A DNA stretch of 64,000 bases from Streptomyces sp. NBC_01446. GTDB taxonomy: Bacteria; Actinomycetota; Actinomycetes; Streptomycetales; Streptomycetaceae. The notes under the pieces are model-generated. The model worked only from the letters and a program-made list of their open reading frames with translations. It had not been told where the DNA came from and did not search any database. A program made the translations under genes and the position numbers. Of the stretch, positions 16,815 to 25,751 are shown piece after piece. Positions within the stretch are counted from its first letter, which is position 1. The number at the start of each line of letters is the position of its first letter. The stretch lies in contig NZ_JAPEPO010000002.1 in assembly GCF_026340095.1 (NCBI RefSeq), positions 1,240,001 to 1,304,000 of the forward strand, read 5' to 3'.

Positions 16815-17999
16815 ATGAGCATCACAACAGCGCCCTCGTCCGCCCCTTCGCCCGCCGCCGACCTCCCCGGCGGCCGCAGCGACCTGGTCATCGTCGGTGC
16901 CGGGGTCGTCGGCCTCGCCCACGCCTTCGAGGCCGCCCGGCGTGGCCTGACCGTCACGGTCATCGAGCGGGACTGGCAGCCCGTAGGCGCTTCGGTACGC
17001 AACTTCGGGCACTGCTGCATCACGGCACAGCGCGGCGACCTGCTGGAACTCGCCTACCGCTCGCGGGCGGGGTGGCTGGAGGCCGCGAAGAGCTCGGGCC
17101 TGTGGGCCAAGGAGGCCGGCGCCCTCGTGGTGGCGAGGTCGGAGGCGGAACTCGCGGTCCTGGAGGAGCTGCGCGAGGAGCGCGGCGCGGACACCGTCCG
17201 GCTGCGGACCCGCGAGGAGGTCGCGGGCGAGCTCGGCCGGGGCGCCGACGCCGGTGACATCGTGGGCGGCGCCTTCCTCCCCGACGACCTGCGCGTCAAC
17301 CCCCGCGAGGCCGCCCCGGACCTGGCCGCATGGCTGTCCATACAGCCCAACGTCACCGTGGTGTGGGGCACGAACGTGAACGGCGTCGAGGAGGGCACCG
17401 TCCACACCGGCCGTGGCCCGGTCCACAGCGACCGGATCCTCGTCTGCGTGGGCCACGACCTGGACCGCCTGTACCCCACGGCGGCGGAGGAGCACGGCAT
17501 CGAGCGCTGCCGGCTCACCATGGCGCGGGTCACGGCGCCCGATGCCTTCCGTACGGACGCGGCGATCCTGACCGCGACGTCCATGCTGCGCTACGACGCC
17601 TTCACGGCCATGCCGTCCGGGCCGAGGCTGCGCGAGGAGGTCATCGGCCACAGCCCCGAGCTGCTCGACGTCGTCGCGAACGTCATGTTCACCCGCCTGC
17701 CCGACGGCACGGTCCTGGTCGGGGACTCCCACGCCTACGGGCGGACCACGACCCCGTTCGAGGACGAGCCGACGGCGCAGCTGCTGCTCGACTCGGCGGC
17801 CGAGGTCCTCGGAGCCGGCGACCTGCGGGTGACGGAACGCTGGCAGGGCGTCTACGCGAGCAGTGGCCGCGGCCCGCTCCTGGTCCGGGACGTGGCACCC
17901 GGCGTGCGGGCCATCTCGGTCACCTCGGGGATCGGCATGACGCTCTCGTTCGGTCTCGCCGCCGCCACGTTCGACGAGTCCCTGGCCGCGACGGCCTGA
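16815..17999 (+). CDS. FAD-dependent aminophosphonate oxidoreductase (TIGR03364-type)
   Basis: A 394-residue DAO-fold flavoprotein. The FAD-binding Rossmann motif GAGVVGLAHA is at about residue 28, followed by ERDWQPVGASVRNFGH, a conserved flavin-contacting stretch; the C-terminus has GRGPLLVRD and GIGMTLSFGLA. The TIGR03364 clade is known for association with phosphonatase-like hydrolases and has been proposed to oxidise aminophosphonates related to 2-aminoethylphosphonate. Here it diverges from the hydrolase-regulator pair. ATG 16815 fits the family N-terminus; a TTG/ATG further upstream is less likely. Confidence 0.85.
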   Translation: MSITTAPSSAPSPAADLPGGRSDLVIVGAGVVGLAHAFEAARRGLTVTVIERDWQPVGASVRNFGHCCITAQRGDLLELAYRSRAGWLEAAKSSGLWAKEAGALVVARSEAELAVLEELREERGADTVRLRTREEVAGELGRGADAGDIVGGAFLPDDLRVNPREAAPDLAAWLSIQPNVTVVWGTNVNGVEEGTVHTGRGPVHSDRILVCVGHDLDRLYPTAAEEHGIERCRLTMARVTAPDAFRTDAAILTATSMLRYDAFTAMPSGPRLREEVIGHSPELLDVVANVMFTRLPDGTVLVGDSHAYGRTTTPFEDEPTAQLLLDSAAEVLGAGDLRVTERWQGVYASSGRGPLLVRDVAPGVRAISVTSGIGMTLSFGLAAATFDESLAATA

Positions 18000-18058
18000 C
18001 CACCCGCCGCGGACAAGATCCCGGCCACCGCCCCTCCACCGCGGCACAGAGGGCAGCC

Positions 18059-18085
18059 CGCGCCGCGAGCACGTCTCGCGGCGCG
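18059..18085 (+). terminator. strong hairpin between oxidoreductase and MFS genes
   Basis: Perfect 11-bp arms CGCGCCGCGAG and CTCGCGGCGCG with loop CACGT. The next gene starts 80 bases later on the same strand, so it may terminate, attenuate or protect the 3' end of the upstream message. Confidence 0.6.
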
Positions 18086-18164
18086 GGGCCCGGCACTGCG
18101 TAGCACTGCGGCACGTCACCCCCGCATCCATCGCTCACCAGGCACCGAGGACAAGGAGACCACC

Positions 18165-19505
18165 ATGCCCGACGGCACCCGGCCAGGGGTCGCGCCCGAC
18201 CCGCTCCGGTCCCCCGCGGCAGACCCCGCTTCCGTCCGGCTCTCGCAGCGCTGGCGCTGGCAGATCTTCGCCGTCACCTGGATCGCGTACGCGGGCTTCT
18301 ACTTCGTCCGGCAGGCGTTCTCGGTCGCCAAGCTCGGCATTCTGGACGACCCCGCGGTCAACCACACCTTCACGTCCCACACGCTCGGACTGATCGACGC
18401 CGTGTATCTCGCGGCGTACGCGGTGGGGCAGTTCGCGTGGGGCTCGTGGGCGGACCGGTTCGGGCCGCGGGTCGTCGTGATCGGCGGGATGACCGGCGCG
18501 GTGGTCGCGTCGGCGGTCATCGGCCTGAGCACCTCGCTCGTGGTGTTCGGCGTCGCGATGGCCGTGCAGGGGCTCGCGCAGTCGACGGGCTGGGCCCCGC
18601 TGTGCAAGAACGTAACCAGTTTCGTGCCGGTGAAGGAGCGGGGCCGGATCCTCGGTCTGTGGTGCACGAACTACGCGTTCGGCGGCCTCGCGGCGCCGCC
18701 CTTCCTCGGCTGGTGGGCGTACTCGGTCTTCGACAGCTGGCACGCGGCGTTCCTGGCCGGGTCGGCGACGCTGGCCGTCGTGCTCGCGCTGTTCGTCGTC
18801 CTCCAGCGCAACGAGCCCGCGGACGCGGGTCTCCCCCGGCCCGACGCCCAGGAGGCGACGGCCGAGTCCGGCGCCGTGTCCGGGCCGGCCGAGGCGCCGC
18901 TCACCTCCCGCGAGATCTACCGCGAGATCCTGCGCAACCGGATGGTTCTCACGCTCAGCGCCGCGTACTTCCTGCTCAAGCCCGCCCGGTACGCGCTCCT
19001 GCTGTGGGGCCCGGTGATCGTCAGTGAACGGCTGCCCGAGGTGGGCAAGTTGGGGGCCACGCTGATCCCGGTGGCGTTCGGCGTGGCCGGCGTGCTCGCG
19101 CCGATGACGGTCGGCTGGATCTCCGACCGCCTGTTCTCCTCCCGGCGCGTCCCGCCGTGCGTCCTCTCGCTCGGTCTGCTGACGGTGATGCTCGCGGCGT
19201 TCGTGCCCCTCACCGCGACGGGCAGCACCTGCACGATGGTCGGCGTCCTGGCCGTGATCGGCTTCGGTCTCTACGCCGCCGACGCCCTGATCGCGGGCGT
19301 CGCGGCCGTCGACTCGGGAGGCCAGGCCGGGGCGGGCACCGCCACCGGTTTCGTCAACGGCTGCGGCTCCGTCGGCGCGATCCTCGGCGGCCTGCTCCCG
19401 GGCTTCCTCTCGACCACTGTGCTCTTCTACGGCTTCGCCGCCGCCGCGGCACTCGCGGGAGTGGTCATGCTGCCGCACTGGAACCGGACGGCCGTGACGG
19501 CCTGA
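18165..19505 (+). CDS. MFS organophosphate:Pi-antiporter-like permease
   Basis: A 446-residue permease with about 12 membrane segments and a charged central loop (about residues 215-240). The N-terminal YAGFYFVRQAFSVAK and the loop GSWADRFGPR fit the GlpT/UhpT (OPA) branch of the major facilitator superfamily, whose members exchange organophosphates for phosphate. Its place after the TIGR03364 oxidoreductase suggests uptake of an aminophosphonate. AAGGAG is 5 bases before ATG 18165. Transport substrate is inferred from context. Confidence 0.82.
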   Translation: MPDGTRPGVAPDPLRSPAADPASVRLSQRWRWQIFAVTWIAYAGFYFVRQAFSVAKLGILDDPAVNHTFTSHTLGLIDAVYLAAYAVGQFAWGSWADRFGPRVVVIGGMTGAVVASAVIGLSTSLVVFGVAMAVQGLAQSTGWAPLCKNVTSFVPVKERGRILGLWCTNYAFGGLAAPPFLGWWAYSVFDSWHAAFLAGSATLAVVLALFVVLQRNEPADAGLPRPDAQEATAESGAVSGPAEAPLTSREIYREILRNRMVLTLSAAYFLLKPARYALLLWGPVIVSERLPEVGKLGATLIPVAFGVAGVLAPMTVGWISDRLFSSRRVPPCVLSLGLLTVMLAAFVPLTATGSTCTMVGVLAVIGFGLYAADALIAGVAAVDSGGQAGAGTATGFVNGCGSVGAILGGLLPGFLSTTVLFYGFAAAAALAGVVMLPHWNRTAVTA

Positions 19506-19781
19506 GGACCGGGGGGCCCGGCCCGGGGTTGATCAAGTTTTTGCCCTTGGCCGGATCCCGCCCGGCCGGCCCGCCCGCATTCCGGCAATGACCGGCGCGC
19601 CGCCGCGATTTGCGATGGGGACCGTTCCACCCTGTCAAGCAAAGAGCGGCCGAAACCGTCGGGTCACCGGCCTCCACCGGGTTATCGGCGCGTTGACCGT
19701 ACACAGCGCCATGTCACACGCTCGACATATAGGTGCTGGATACAACTGATTCGGCGCCGGAACGGCATGCAGGAGGAACGT

Positions 19782-21623
19782 ATGTGTGGCATCACCGGCT
19801 GGGTCTCCTTCGATCGCGACCTGCGCGCTTCGGCCGACACATTGGATGCGATGACGCAGACGATGGAGTGCCGAGGCCCGGACGACCGCGGCACGTGGAC
19901 CGACGGGCCCGCGGCGCTCGGCCACCGCAGGCTCGCGATCATCGACCTGCCGGGCGGGCGTCAGCCGATGACCGCCGAGACGCCGCGCGGCACCGTCGCG
20001 CTCGTGTACTCCGGCGAGACGTACAACTACACGGAACTCCGCAGCGAACTGACCGGACGCGGGCACAGGTTCACCACCGACTCCGACACCGAGGTCGTGC
20101 TGCGCGGCTACCTGGAGTGGGGCGAGGAGCTGGCCGAGCGCCTGAACGGCATGTACGCGTTCGCCGTCTGGGACGGCCGCGAGAACAAGCTCGTGATGAT
20201 CAGGGACCGCATGGGCATCAAGCCCTTCTATTTCTACGAGACTCCCGACGGCGTCCTGTTCGGGTCCGAGCCCAAGGCGATCCTCGCCAATCCGCTCGCG
20301 AAGTCGCGGGTGACGCTCGACGGCCTGCGGGAGCTCTTCACCATCGTGAAGACCCCGGGCCATGCTGTCTGGGACGGGATGCACGAGGTGGAGCCGGGCA
20401 CCGTCGTGACCGTCGACCGCGGCGGACTACGGCAGCGGGCGTACTGGACGCTGCGGACCCGCCCGCACACCGACGACCGCGACACCTCGATCGCGACCGT
20501 GCGCTCGCTCCTCGACGACATCGTGCGGCGCCAGCTCGTCTCCGACGTGCCGCGCTGCACGCTGCTGTCCGGCGGCCTCGACTCGTCCGCCATGACGGCG
20601 ATCGCCGCGCGGCAGCTCGGTGAACAGGGCGAGACCGTACGCAGCTTCGCCGTGGACTTCGTCGGCCAGACGGAGAACTTCGTCGCCGACGAGATGCGCG
20701 GCACGCCCGACGCCCCGTACGTGCACGACGTGGCGAAGGCCGCCGGCACCGACCACCGCGACATCGTCCTCGACTCGAACGAGCTGGCCGACCCGGAGGT
20801 CCGGGCCCGGGTGATCCGGGCCCGTGACATCCCCGCGGGCTTCGGCGACATGGACGCGTCGCTCTATCTGCTGTTCCGGGCGATCAGGAAGCACTCGACG
20901 GTCGCCCTGTCGGGCGAGTCCGCGGACGAGGTGTTCGGCGGCTACCTCCAGTTCTTCGACGAGGAGGCGCGCACTGCCGATACGTTCCCCTGGCTGGTGC
21001 GCATGTCCCAGCACTTCGGCGACGACTCCAACGTCCTGCGCGACGACCTGGCCGGCGCCCTCGACCTGGACGGTTATGTCCGCCGCAGCTACGCCGATGC
21101 CGTGCGCGGCATCCGACGCCTGGACGGCGAGAGCGACTTCGAGTACCGGATGCGCCGGATGTGCCATCTGCACCTGACCCGGTTCGTGCGGATCCTGCTC
21201 GACCGCAAGGACCGCGCGAGCATGGCCGTCGGCCTGGAGGTGCGCGTCCCCTTCTGCGACCACCGCCTCGTCGAGTACGTGTACAACACGCCCTGGTCGC
21301 TGAAGTCGTTCGACGGCCGCGAGAAGAGCCTGCTGCGCGAGGCGACCGCCGACGTGCTGCCGAAGTCGGTCTACGACCGGGTGAAGAGCCCGTATCCGTC
21401 GACGCAGGACCCGAAGTACGCCGTGGCACTCCAGAACCAGGCGAAGGATCTGCTCGCCCGGCCCTCGCACCGGGTGTTCGACCTGGTCGACCGGGCGCGG
21501 GTGACGCGGGCCGCGCACCGTGACGTACCGCAGACCGAGCAGGCGTCGCGGCGCGGGCTCGAACGCACGCTGGACCTCGCGCTCTGGCTCGACATGTACA
21601 GCCCTGAACTGGTCCTTTCCTGA
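19782..21623 (+). CDS. asnB: asparagine synthase (glutamine-hydrolysing)
   Basis: A 613-residue class II amidotransferase. After Met removal, Cys1 of MCGITGW is the glutaminase nucleophile, which fixes the start at ATG 19782 (AGGAGG 5 bases upstream). The glutaminase domain has RLAIIDLPGGRQP and the C-terminal synthetase domain the PP-loop LLSGGLDSSAM for ATP. It makes asparagine from aspartate, ATP and glutamine. Some Streptomyces paralogues amidate natural products or cell-wall precursors, and the neighbouring genes do not settle which role applies. Ends at a long perfect hairpin. Confidence 0.94.
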   Translation: MCGITGWVSFDRDLRASADTLDAMTQTMECRGPDDRGTWTDGPAALGHRRLAIIDLPGGRQPMTAETPRGTVALVYSGETYNYTELRSELTGRGHRFTTDSDTEVVLRGYLEWGEELAERLNGMYAFAVWDGRENKLVMIRDRMGIKPFYFYETPDGVLFGSEPKAILANPLAKSRVTLDGLRELFTIVKTPGHAVWDGMHEVEPGTVVTVDRGGLRQRAYWTLRTRPHTDDRDTSIATVRSLLDDIVRRQLVSDVPRCTLLSGGLDSSAMTAIAARQLGEQGETVRSFAVDFVGQTENFVADEMRGTPDAPYVHDVAKAAGTDHRDIVLDSNELADPEVRARVIRARDIPAGFGDMDASLYLLFRAIRKHSTVALSGESADEVFGGYLQFFDEEARTADTFPWLVRMSQHFGDDSNVLRDDLAGALDLDGYVRRSYADAVRGIRRLDGESDFEYRMRRMCHLHLTRFVRILLDRKDRASMAVGLEVRVPFCDHRLVEYVYNTPWSLKSFDGREKSLLREATADVLPKSVYDRVKSPYPSTQDPKYAVALQNQAKDLLARPSHRVFDLVDRARVTRAAHRDVPQTEQASRRGLERTLDLALWLDMYSPELVLS

Positions 21624-21633
21624 GTTCGGTCCG

Positions 21634-21677
21634 CCCCGGCGGCAGCGCGCGGCGTCGGCCGTACGCTGCCGCCGGGG
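21634..21677. terminator. bidirectional hairpin terminator
   Basis: Perfect 14-bp arms CCCCGGCGGCAGCG and CGCTGCCGCCGGGG with a 16-base loop between convergent asnB and the P450-reductase fusion. Confidence 0.85.
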
Positions 21678-21701
21678 TGCGGCGCCCTGTGCGTGGAGTC
21701 C

Positions 21702-24700
21702 TCAGCCCGCGTAGACGTCCTCCACGTACAGACCGTCCGCGATCAGACCGGCCAGCCAGCGCTCGGCTTCGGCGTCGTCGGCTCCCGGTGTGCGGTCGCG
21801 GAACAGGGTGCGGAACGCGTCACGGACGCCGGGCGCCATCCGGGCCCCGTCACCGCAGACGTAGACGCGCGCCCCGGACCCGAGCAGCGCCCACAGTTCG
21901 TCGGCCTCGGCGGCCACCCGGTGCTGGACGAAGGCGTGGCCCGCCTCGGGTGCCTCGCTGAAGACGGGGCGCAGGGAGACGGCGCCCGCGGCCTCGGCGG
22001 CGCGCAGTTCGTCGGCGTGCAGGAAGTCACCGCGGGGGTGGTCGCAGCCGAAGTAGCACAGGGCGGGCGCGAGCGGGGTGCCGGCGGCGAGCAGGGCGCC
22101 GCGGTCGGCGATGGCGCCGCGGAACGGCGCGAGGCCCGTCCCCGCGGCGATCATGACGACCGGGGTCTCCGAGTCGTTCGGGACGCGGAAGACCTCGCGG
22201 CACGGCTGAACGCGGGCGAGCACCGTGTCGCCGGGCCGGAGCCCGGCCAGGTGCGTCGATCCGGTGCCGCGGAACCGGCCGCGGCCCGAGCGGGCCGGGG
22301 CGTCGAGGACGGACACCATGAGGTCGGCGTGTGCGGGGCTCCGCTCGGCGCTCGACGAGATCGAGTAGTGCCGGGGCTTCAGCGGCGGCAGCAGGTCGAG
22401 AAGGTGCGGCCACGTGAGCGCGCCGCGCAGCGCGGGGTGGTCCTCCACGAGTTCGACGAGCGTGCGCGGGTCGTCGGCGAGGGCCCCCAGTGCTGCCTTC
22501 TCGGGAGGACAGGGGTTGGCCTCGGCGAGCAGCGCCACCTGGTCCGGAGTGGGGACCTGCCCCAACTCGACGTGGGATGTGAGGAGTTCACGGACCGTCA
22601 GCAGTCGGTCGAGCGCGAGGCCGTCGCGGCGCGGGCGGCGGGCCCTGATGTCGAGGACCGTGTCCAGGCCGACTCCGAAAGCGGCGGCCGCCCGTTCCAC
22701 GAGCGCGGGATCCTGCGCGGGCAGCACGGTGAGATGGTCCCCCGTGCGGTACGTGACGCCCTCGGGCAGCGCGAGACGCACGAAGCGCTTGCTGCGCGGG
22801 TGGTCGGGCGCGGTGAGGGAGCTTGCCTCGGTGACGGTGAACGGGACCAGCCCGTGCCGGGCGGCCGCGGCGTCGAGCGGCCCGCCGCCGATCTCCCGGA
22901 TCTCGTACGCGTCCTCGGGCTCCGCGGTGTCGGCCGGGGCGGCGTCGGGGTCCCCGTACTGCGTGAGGAGCGCGGCGCGCAGTCCCGTCGTGAAGGTGCG
23001 GACGGTCGCGTTGAGGTCGCCGGAGGCGTCGGCCGCGGCGCGCTCGCACAGGCGGGTGCCGCCGAGCGCGTCGAGCCGTTCGTCGATGCGGGTCGGGACG
23101 TGCTGGTAGGTGGCGGCCCAGTTGCGGTCACCCACGCCGAGGACCGCGTAGGTGACGTCGTTCGCGGCGCCGTCCGGCGCACCGTCGAGCCACGTGGCGA
23201 ACTCGGCCGCGTCGTCGGTGGGCTGGCCGTTGTAGGAGGCCGCGACCACGACGACGGGACGGTCGGTGGGCAGCGCTCCCGCATGGGTGTCGAGGGGCGC
23301 GACGGCCGTGTCGCAGCCCAGCGCGGCGACGTCGTCGGCGAGCTGCTCGGCGAGGCCGCGGCAGGTCCCGTAGTTGCTGCCGTGCAGGAACAGGACCCCG
23401 GTGCCGGGCCGCACCCGTGCGGGCAGCGTGTCCGGTGCGGCCGTCCGCTCCTCGACGGGCGCGTGGCCGGGCAGGGCCGGGTGCTTGCGGTCGGCGGAGG
23501 TGCGCGGCACGAGCGCGAGGGTGAAGCCCTCGGGCTTGAGCGTCAGCGTCTCCTTGACCGTGAGGTCGTAGTCGGCGTGGTCGACGAGCCGGTAGCGGTG
23601 CACCAGGAGGGCGAGCAGCATCGTCGCCTCGTGGAGCGCGAACTGCCGCCCGATGCAGGCGCGTTCACCGGTGCCGAACGGCTTGAAGGCGTGCGGTGAG
23701 CGTGCGGCCTCGGCCTCGGGCGTGAACCGGGAGGGGTCGAAGAGCTCCGGGTTGTCGCCCCACACCGGCTGCCGGTGCAGCATCGGCGCGAGGACGGTGA
23801 CCGGCTGCCCGGCGCGCAGCGGGATGCGTCCGCCGAGGAGGGTGTCCTCGCGCGCGTGGCGGCTGAACGCGGCCGCCGTCGGCCACAGGCGGAGCGCCTC
23901 GTTCAGTACCTGCCGTGTGTACGTGAGCCGGCCGACCTCGTCGAAGGTGGGCTCGGGGTCTGCCGCGTCCCCGAACAGGGCGTCGGCCTCACGGCGTACG
24001 AGATCGAGCACGGCCGGGTGCTTGGCAAGGTAGTACAGGGCGAAGGACATCGCGCCCGAGGTGGTCTCGTGGCCCGCGATGAGGAAGGTGATGACCTGGT
24101 TGCGGATGTTCGCCGTGTCCAGCGCGGAGCCGTCGGGGTGGCGGGCGGTGAGCATCAGGCCGAGCAGGTCGTCGCCTTCGGGGGCGTCGGCGCGCGCCGC
24201 GATGACGTCGTCGACCACCTGCGCCAGATAGTCCGCGTCCGCCTTGAACGCCGCGTCGGCGGCCGAGTGGTCGGAGCTGGGCGTGCGGGCGAGACGCTTC
24301 ATCGACCATTCGAGGCAGCGGACCATGGCCTCCACGAAGGGGTGCGGCTCCGAGCCCTCGAAGGACCCGAAGTCGTAACCGAAGCCCGCGAGTCCGATGG
24401 TGTCGAGGGTCATGCGCGTCATGTCGCCCGGCACGTCCACGGGGCTGCCCGAATGCGCGGCGCGGTCCCAGGACTCGATGAGGCGGCGGGACACCTGGTA
24501 CATGACGGGGTGGTAGATCCGCATGGAGCCCAGCGCGAAGGCAGGCATGAGGATGTCGTGGGCGCGGGCCCAGTTCGGTTCGTCGTTGTAGGCGGTGAAG
24601 AGGCCGTCGGCGGTGAAGGCGCGGACGTTCTCCAGGGCGGGGCCCACGTGCTTGGCGAAGCGGGTCTCGTCGGCCAGTTCGGTGACGAGGTCGAGGTCGC

Positions 24701-24869
24701 TGACGAAGAGGGCGTCGCGGCCGTGCAGCCTGCGCACGAGCGCGGGGCCGTGGCGGCGGGACAGCTCCATGGCCTGCTGGAGGGGCGCGGGTCCGGGACC
24801 CGTGGCGGAGATGTCGATGAGCGGAAGGCCGTCGGTGGGGGCCGGCGGGAGCAGCGCGGAGTCGGGCAT
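21702..24869 (-). CDS. self-sufficient cytochrome P450/NADPH-P450 reductase (CYP102 type)
   Basis: A 1055-residue fusion like P450 BM3. P450 domain (about 1-460): I-helix AGHETTSG, ExxR in NEALRLWP, heme loop FGTGERACIGRQ. FMN domain (about 490-640): LHGSNYGTCRGLAEQL and ASYNGQPTDDAAEF. FAD/NADPH domain (about 680-1055): RHYSISSS and AAGTGLAPFRG, ending EDVYAG. CYP102 enzymes hydroxylate medium- to long-chain fatty acids near the omega end, using NADPH alone. ATG 24869 gives the family N-terminus (GLPLIDISATGPG); the frame extends further but has no homology there. It diverges from a PAS-LuxR regulator across a perfect inverted repeat. Confidence 0.95.
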   Translation of the reverse strand: MPDSALLPPAPTDGLPLIDISATGPGPAPLQQAMELSRRHGPALVRRLHGRDALFVSDLDLVTELADETRFAKHVGPALENVRAFTADGLFTAYNDEPNWARAHDILMPAFALGSMRIYHPVMYQVSRRLIESWDRAAHSGSPVDVPGDMTRMTLDTIGLAGFGYDFGSFEGSEPHPFVEAMVRCLEWSMKRLARTPSSDHSAADAAFKADADYLAQVVDDVIAARADAPEGDDLLGLMLTARHPDGSALDTANIRNQVITFLIAGHETTSGAMSFALYYLAKHPAVLDLVRREADALFGDAADPEPTFDEVGRLTYTRQVLNEALRLWPTAAAFSRHAREDTLLGGRIPLRAGQPVTVLAPMLHRQPVWGDNPELFDPSRFTPEAEAARSPHAFKPFGTGERACIGRQFALHEATMLLALLVHRYRLVDHADYDLTVKETLTLKPEGFTLALVPRTSADRKHPALPGHAPVEERTAAPDTLPARVRPGTGVLFLHGSNYGTCRGLAEQLADDVAALGCDTAVAPLDTHAGALPTDRPVVVVAASYNGQPTDDAAEFATWLDGAPDGAANDVTYAVLGVGDRNWAATYQHVPTRIDERLDALGGTRLCERAAADASGDLNATVRTFTTGLRAALLTQYGDPDAAPADTAEPEDAYEIREIGGGPLDAAAARHGLVPFTVTEASSLTAPDHPRSKRFVRLALPEGVTYRTGDHLTVLPAQDPALVERAAAAFGVGLDTVLDIRARRPRRDGLALDRLLTVRELLTSHVELGQVPTPDQVALLAEANPCPPEKAALGALADDPRTLVELVEDHPALRGALTWPHLLDLLPPLKPRHYSISSSAERSPAHADLMVSVLDAPARSGRGRFRGTGSTHLAGLRPGDTVLARVQPCREVFRVPNDSETPVVMIAAGTGLAPFRGAIADRGALLAAGTPLAPALCYFGCDHPRGDFLHADELRAAEAAGAVSLRPVFSEAPEAGHAFVQHRVAAEADELWALLGSGARVYVCGDGARMAPGVRDAFRTLFRDRTPGADDAEAERWLAGLIADGLYVEDVYAG

Positions 24870-24950
24870 GGGGGCGGCAACTGCCTTTCGCGGTACGGAG
24901 TTCGGTGCGTGTCCAGCTTGATCCCGTGGCCCCGCCGAGCCGGGCCGCCG

Positions 24951-24970
24951 CACTACATGATTGTGTAGTG
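24951..24970. promoter_or_regulatory. inverted repeat between CYP102 fusion and LuxR genes
   Basis: CACTACA-TGATTG-TGTAGTG: perfect 7-bp arms in an AT-rich island of the 212-base divergent spacer. Candidate operator for the adjacent PAS-LuxR regulator. Confidence 0.6.
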
Positions 24971-25081
24971 GCCTGCGGCCCGCCGCGCTTGCGCTCACCG
25001 GCCGCACATGACATGGGCCCGGCCGTGATGCAGGTCCGGCCGCGGCAGGGGACCGGACGTGACATACGAAAGGGGTACGCG

Positions 25082-25708
25082 ATGGACGGGGTGCTGTGGC
25101 GCAATCGCGCGATGCTGCTCTTCGACCGGATCCCGATGCCCGTCGCGGTGTGCGGACCACGCGGGACGATCATGCTGGCGAACGCGGCGATGGCCGCCGA
25201 GTGCGACACCACCCCCGGCCGTCTGAAGGGCCGGGACATCCTGCATCTGTTCCGCCCGGGGGACGAGTCACAGCTCCACCGGATCGCCGAGGCACTGCGT
25301 CTGCGGCGGCGCTCCCGCTATCGGGTCTCGGTCACCTGGGAGACGCCCGACGGGGCACTCCGGGAGGGCCAACTGACGGTGGATCCGGTCAGCGACACCG
25401 TCGACCGGACGCCGGATCTGCTCGTCATGCTGCGGGTCGTCGGCGAGCGCCCGCCCGCGCCCACCCGGCCGCGGGCGACGGCAGGGGCGGCCGAGTCACG
25501 GATCCTTGAGCTGCTCGCCTCCGGTGCCACCACGGCTCAGGCAGCCCGCGACACGGGCCTGACCACGGACGGCGTCAACTACCACCTGCGGCGCCTGTCC
25601 CGGCGGTGGGGTGCGACGAACCGTACGGAACTGGTCGCGCGCGCCTACGCGTCGGGCGTGCTGGCGCCCGGAGTGTGGCCGCCGCGCGCCACGGCACCGG
25701 GCGGCTGA
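25082..25708 (+). CDS. PAS-LuxR-type transcriptional regulator
   Basis: A 208-residue regulator. The N-terminal PAS domain (about 10-120) begins LLFDRIPMPVAVCGPRGTIM and includes GRDILHLFRPGDESQLHRI. The C-terminal LuxR/GerE HTH (about 140-195) has RILELLASGATTAQAARDTG and VNYHLRRLSRRWGATNRTEL. No receiver domain, so it probably senses a ligand or redox signal through PAS. Placed divergent to the CYP102 fusion, it likely controls that gene. ATG 25082 has AAAGGGG upstream; longer in-frame starts would overlap the operator-like repeat. The stop codon lies in a GGCTGAC tandem repeat. Confidence 0.87.
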   Translation: MDGVLWRNRAMLLFDRIPMPVAVCGPRGTIMLANAAMAAECDTTPGRLKGRDILHLFRPGDESQLHRIAEALRLRRRSRYRVSVTWETPDGALREGQLTVDPVSDTVDRTPDLLVMLRVVGERPPAPTRPRATAGAAESRILELLASGATTAQAARDTGLTTDGVNYHLRRLSRRWGATNRTELVARAYASGVLAPGVWPPRATAPGG

Positions 25709-25730
25709 CGGCTGACGGCTGACGGCTGAC
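25703..25730. repeat. GGCTGAC tandem repeat, four copies
   Basis: Four perfect 7-bp units starting inside the stop codon of the LuxR gene and running into the spacer. Because the unit is 7 bp, copy number change would shift the frame, but the first TGA already ends the gene. Confidence 0.85.
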
Positions 25731-25751
25731 GGCTCTCCGTAAGGGGCGCGG

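Noticed and set aside
18135..19478. A 447-codon open frame antisense to the MFS carrier
   Set aside because: Charged, His/Arg/Glu-rich complement of hydrophobic codons; a usual artefact opposite membrane proteins.
21693..23699. A 668-codon open frame antisense to the CYP102 fusion
   Set aside because: Composition is that of a complement shadow (Gly/Arg/Val repeats) and it has no recognisable fold.
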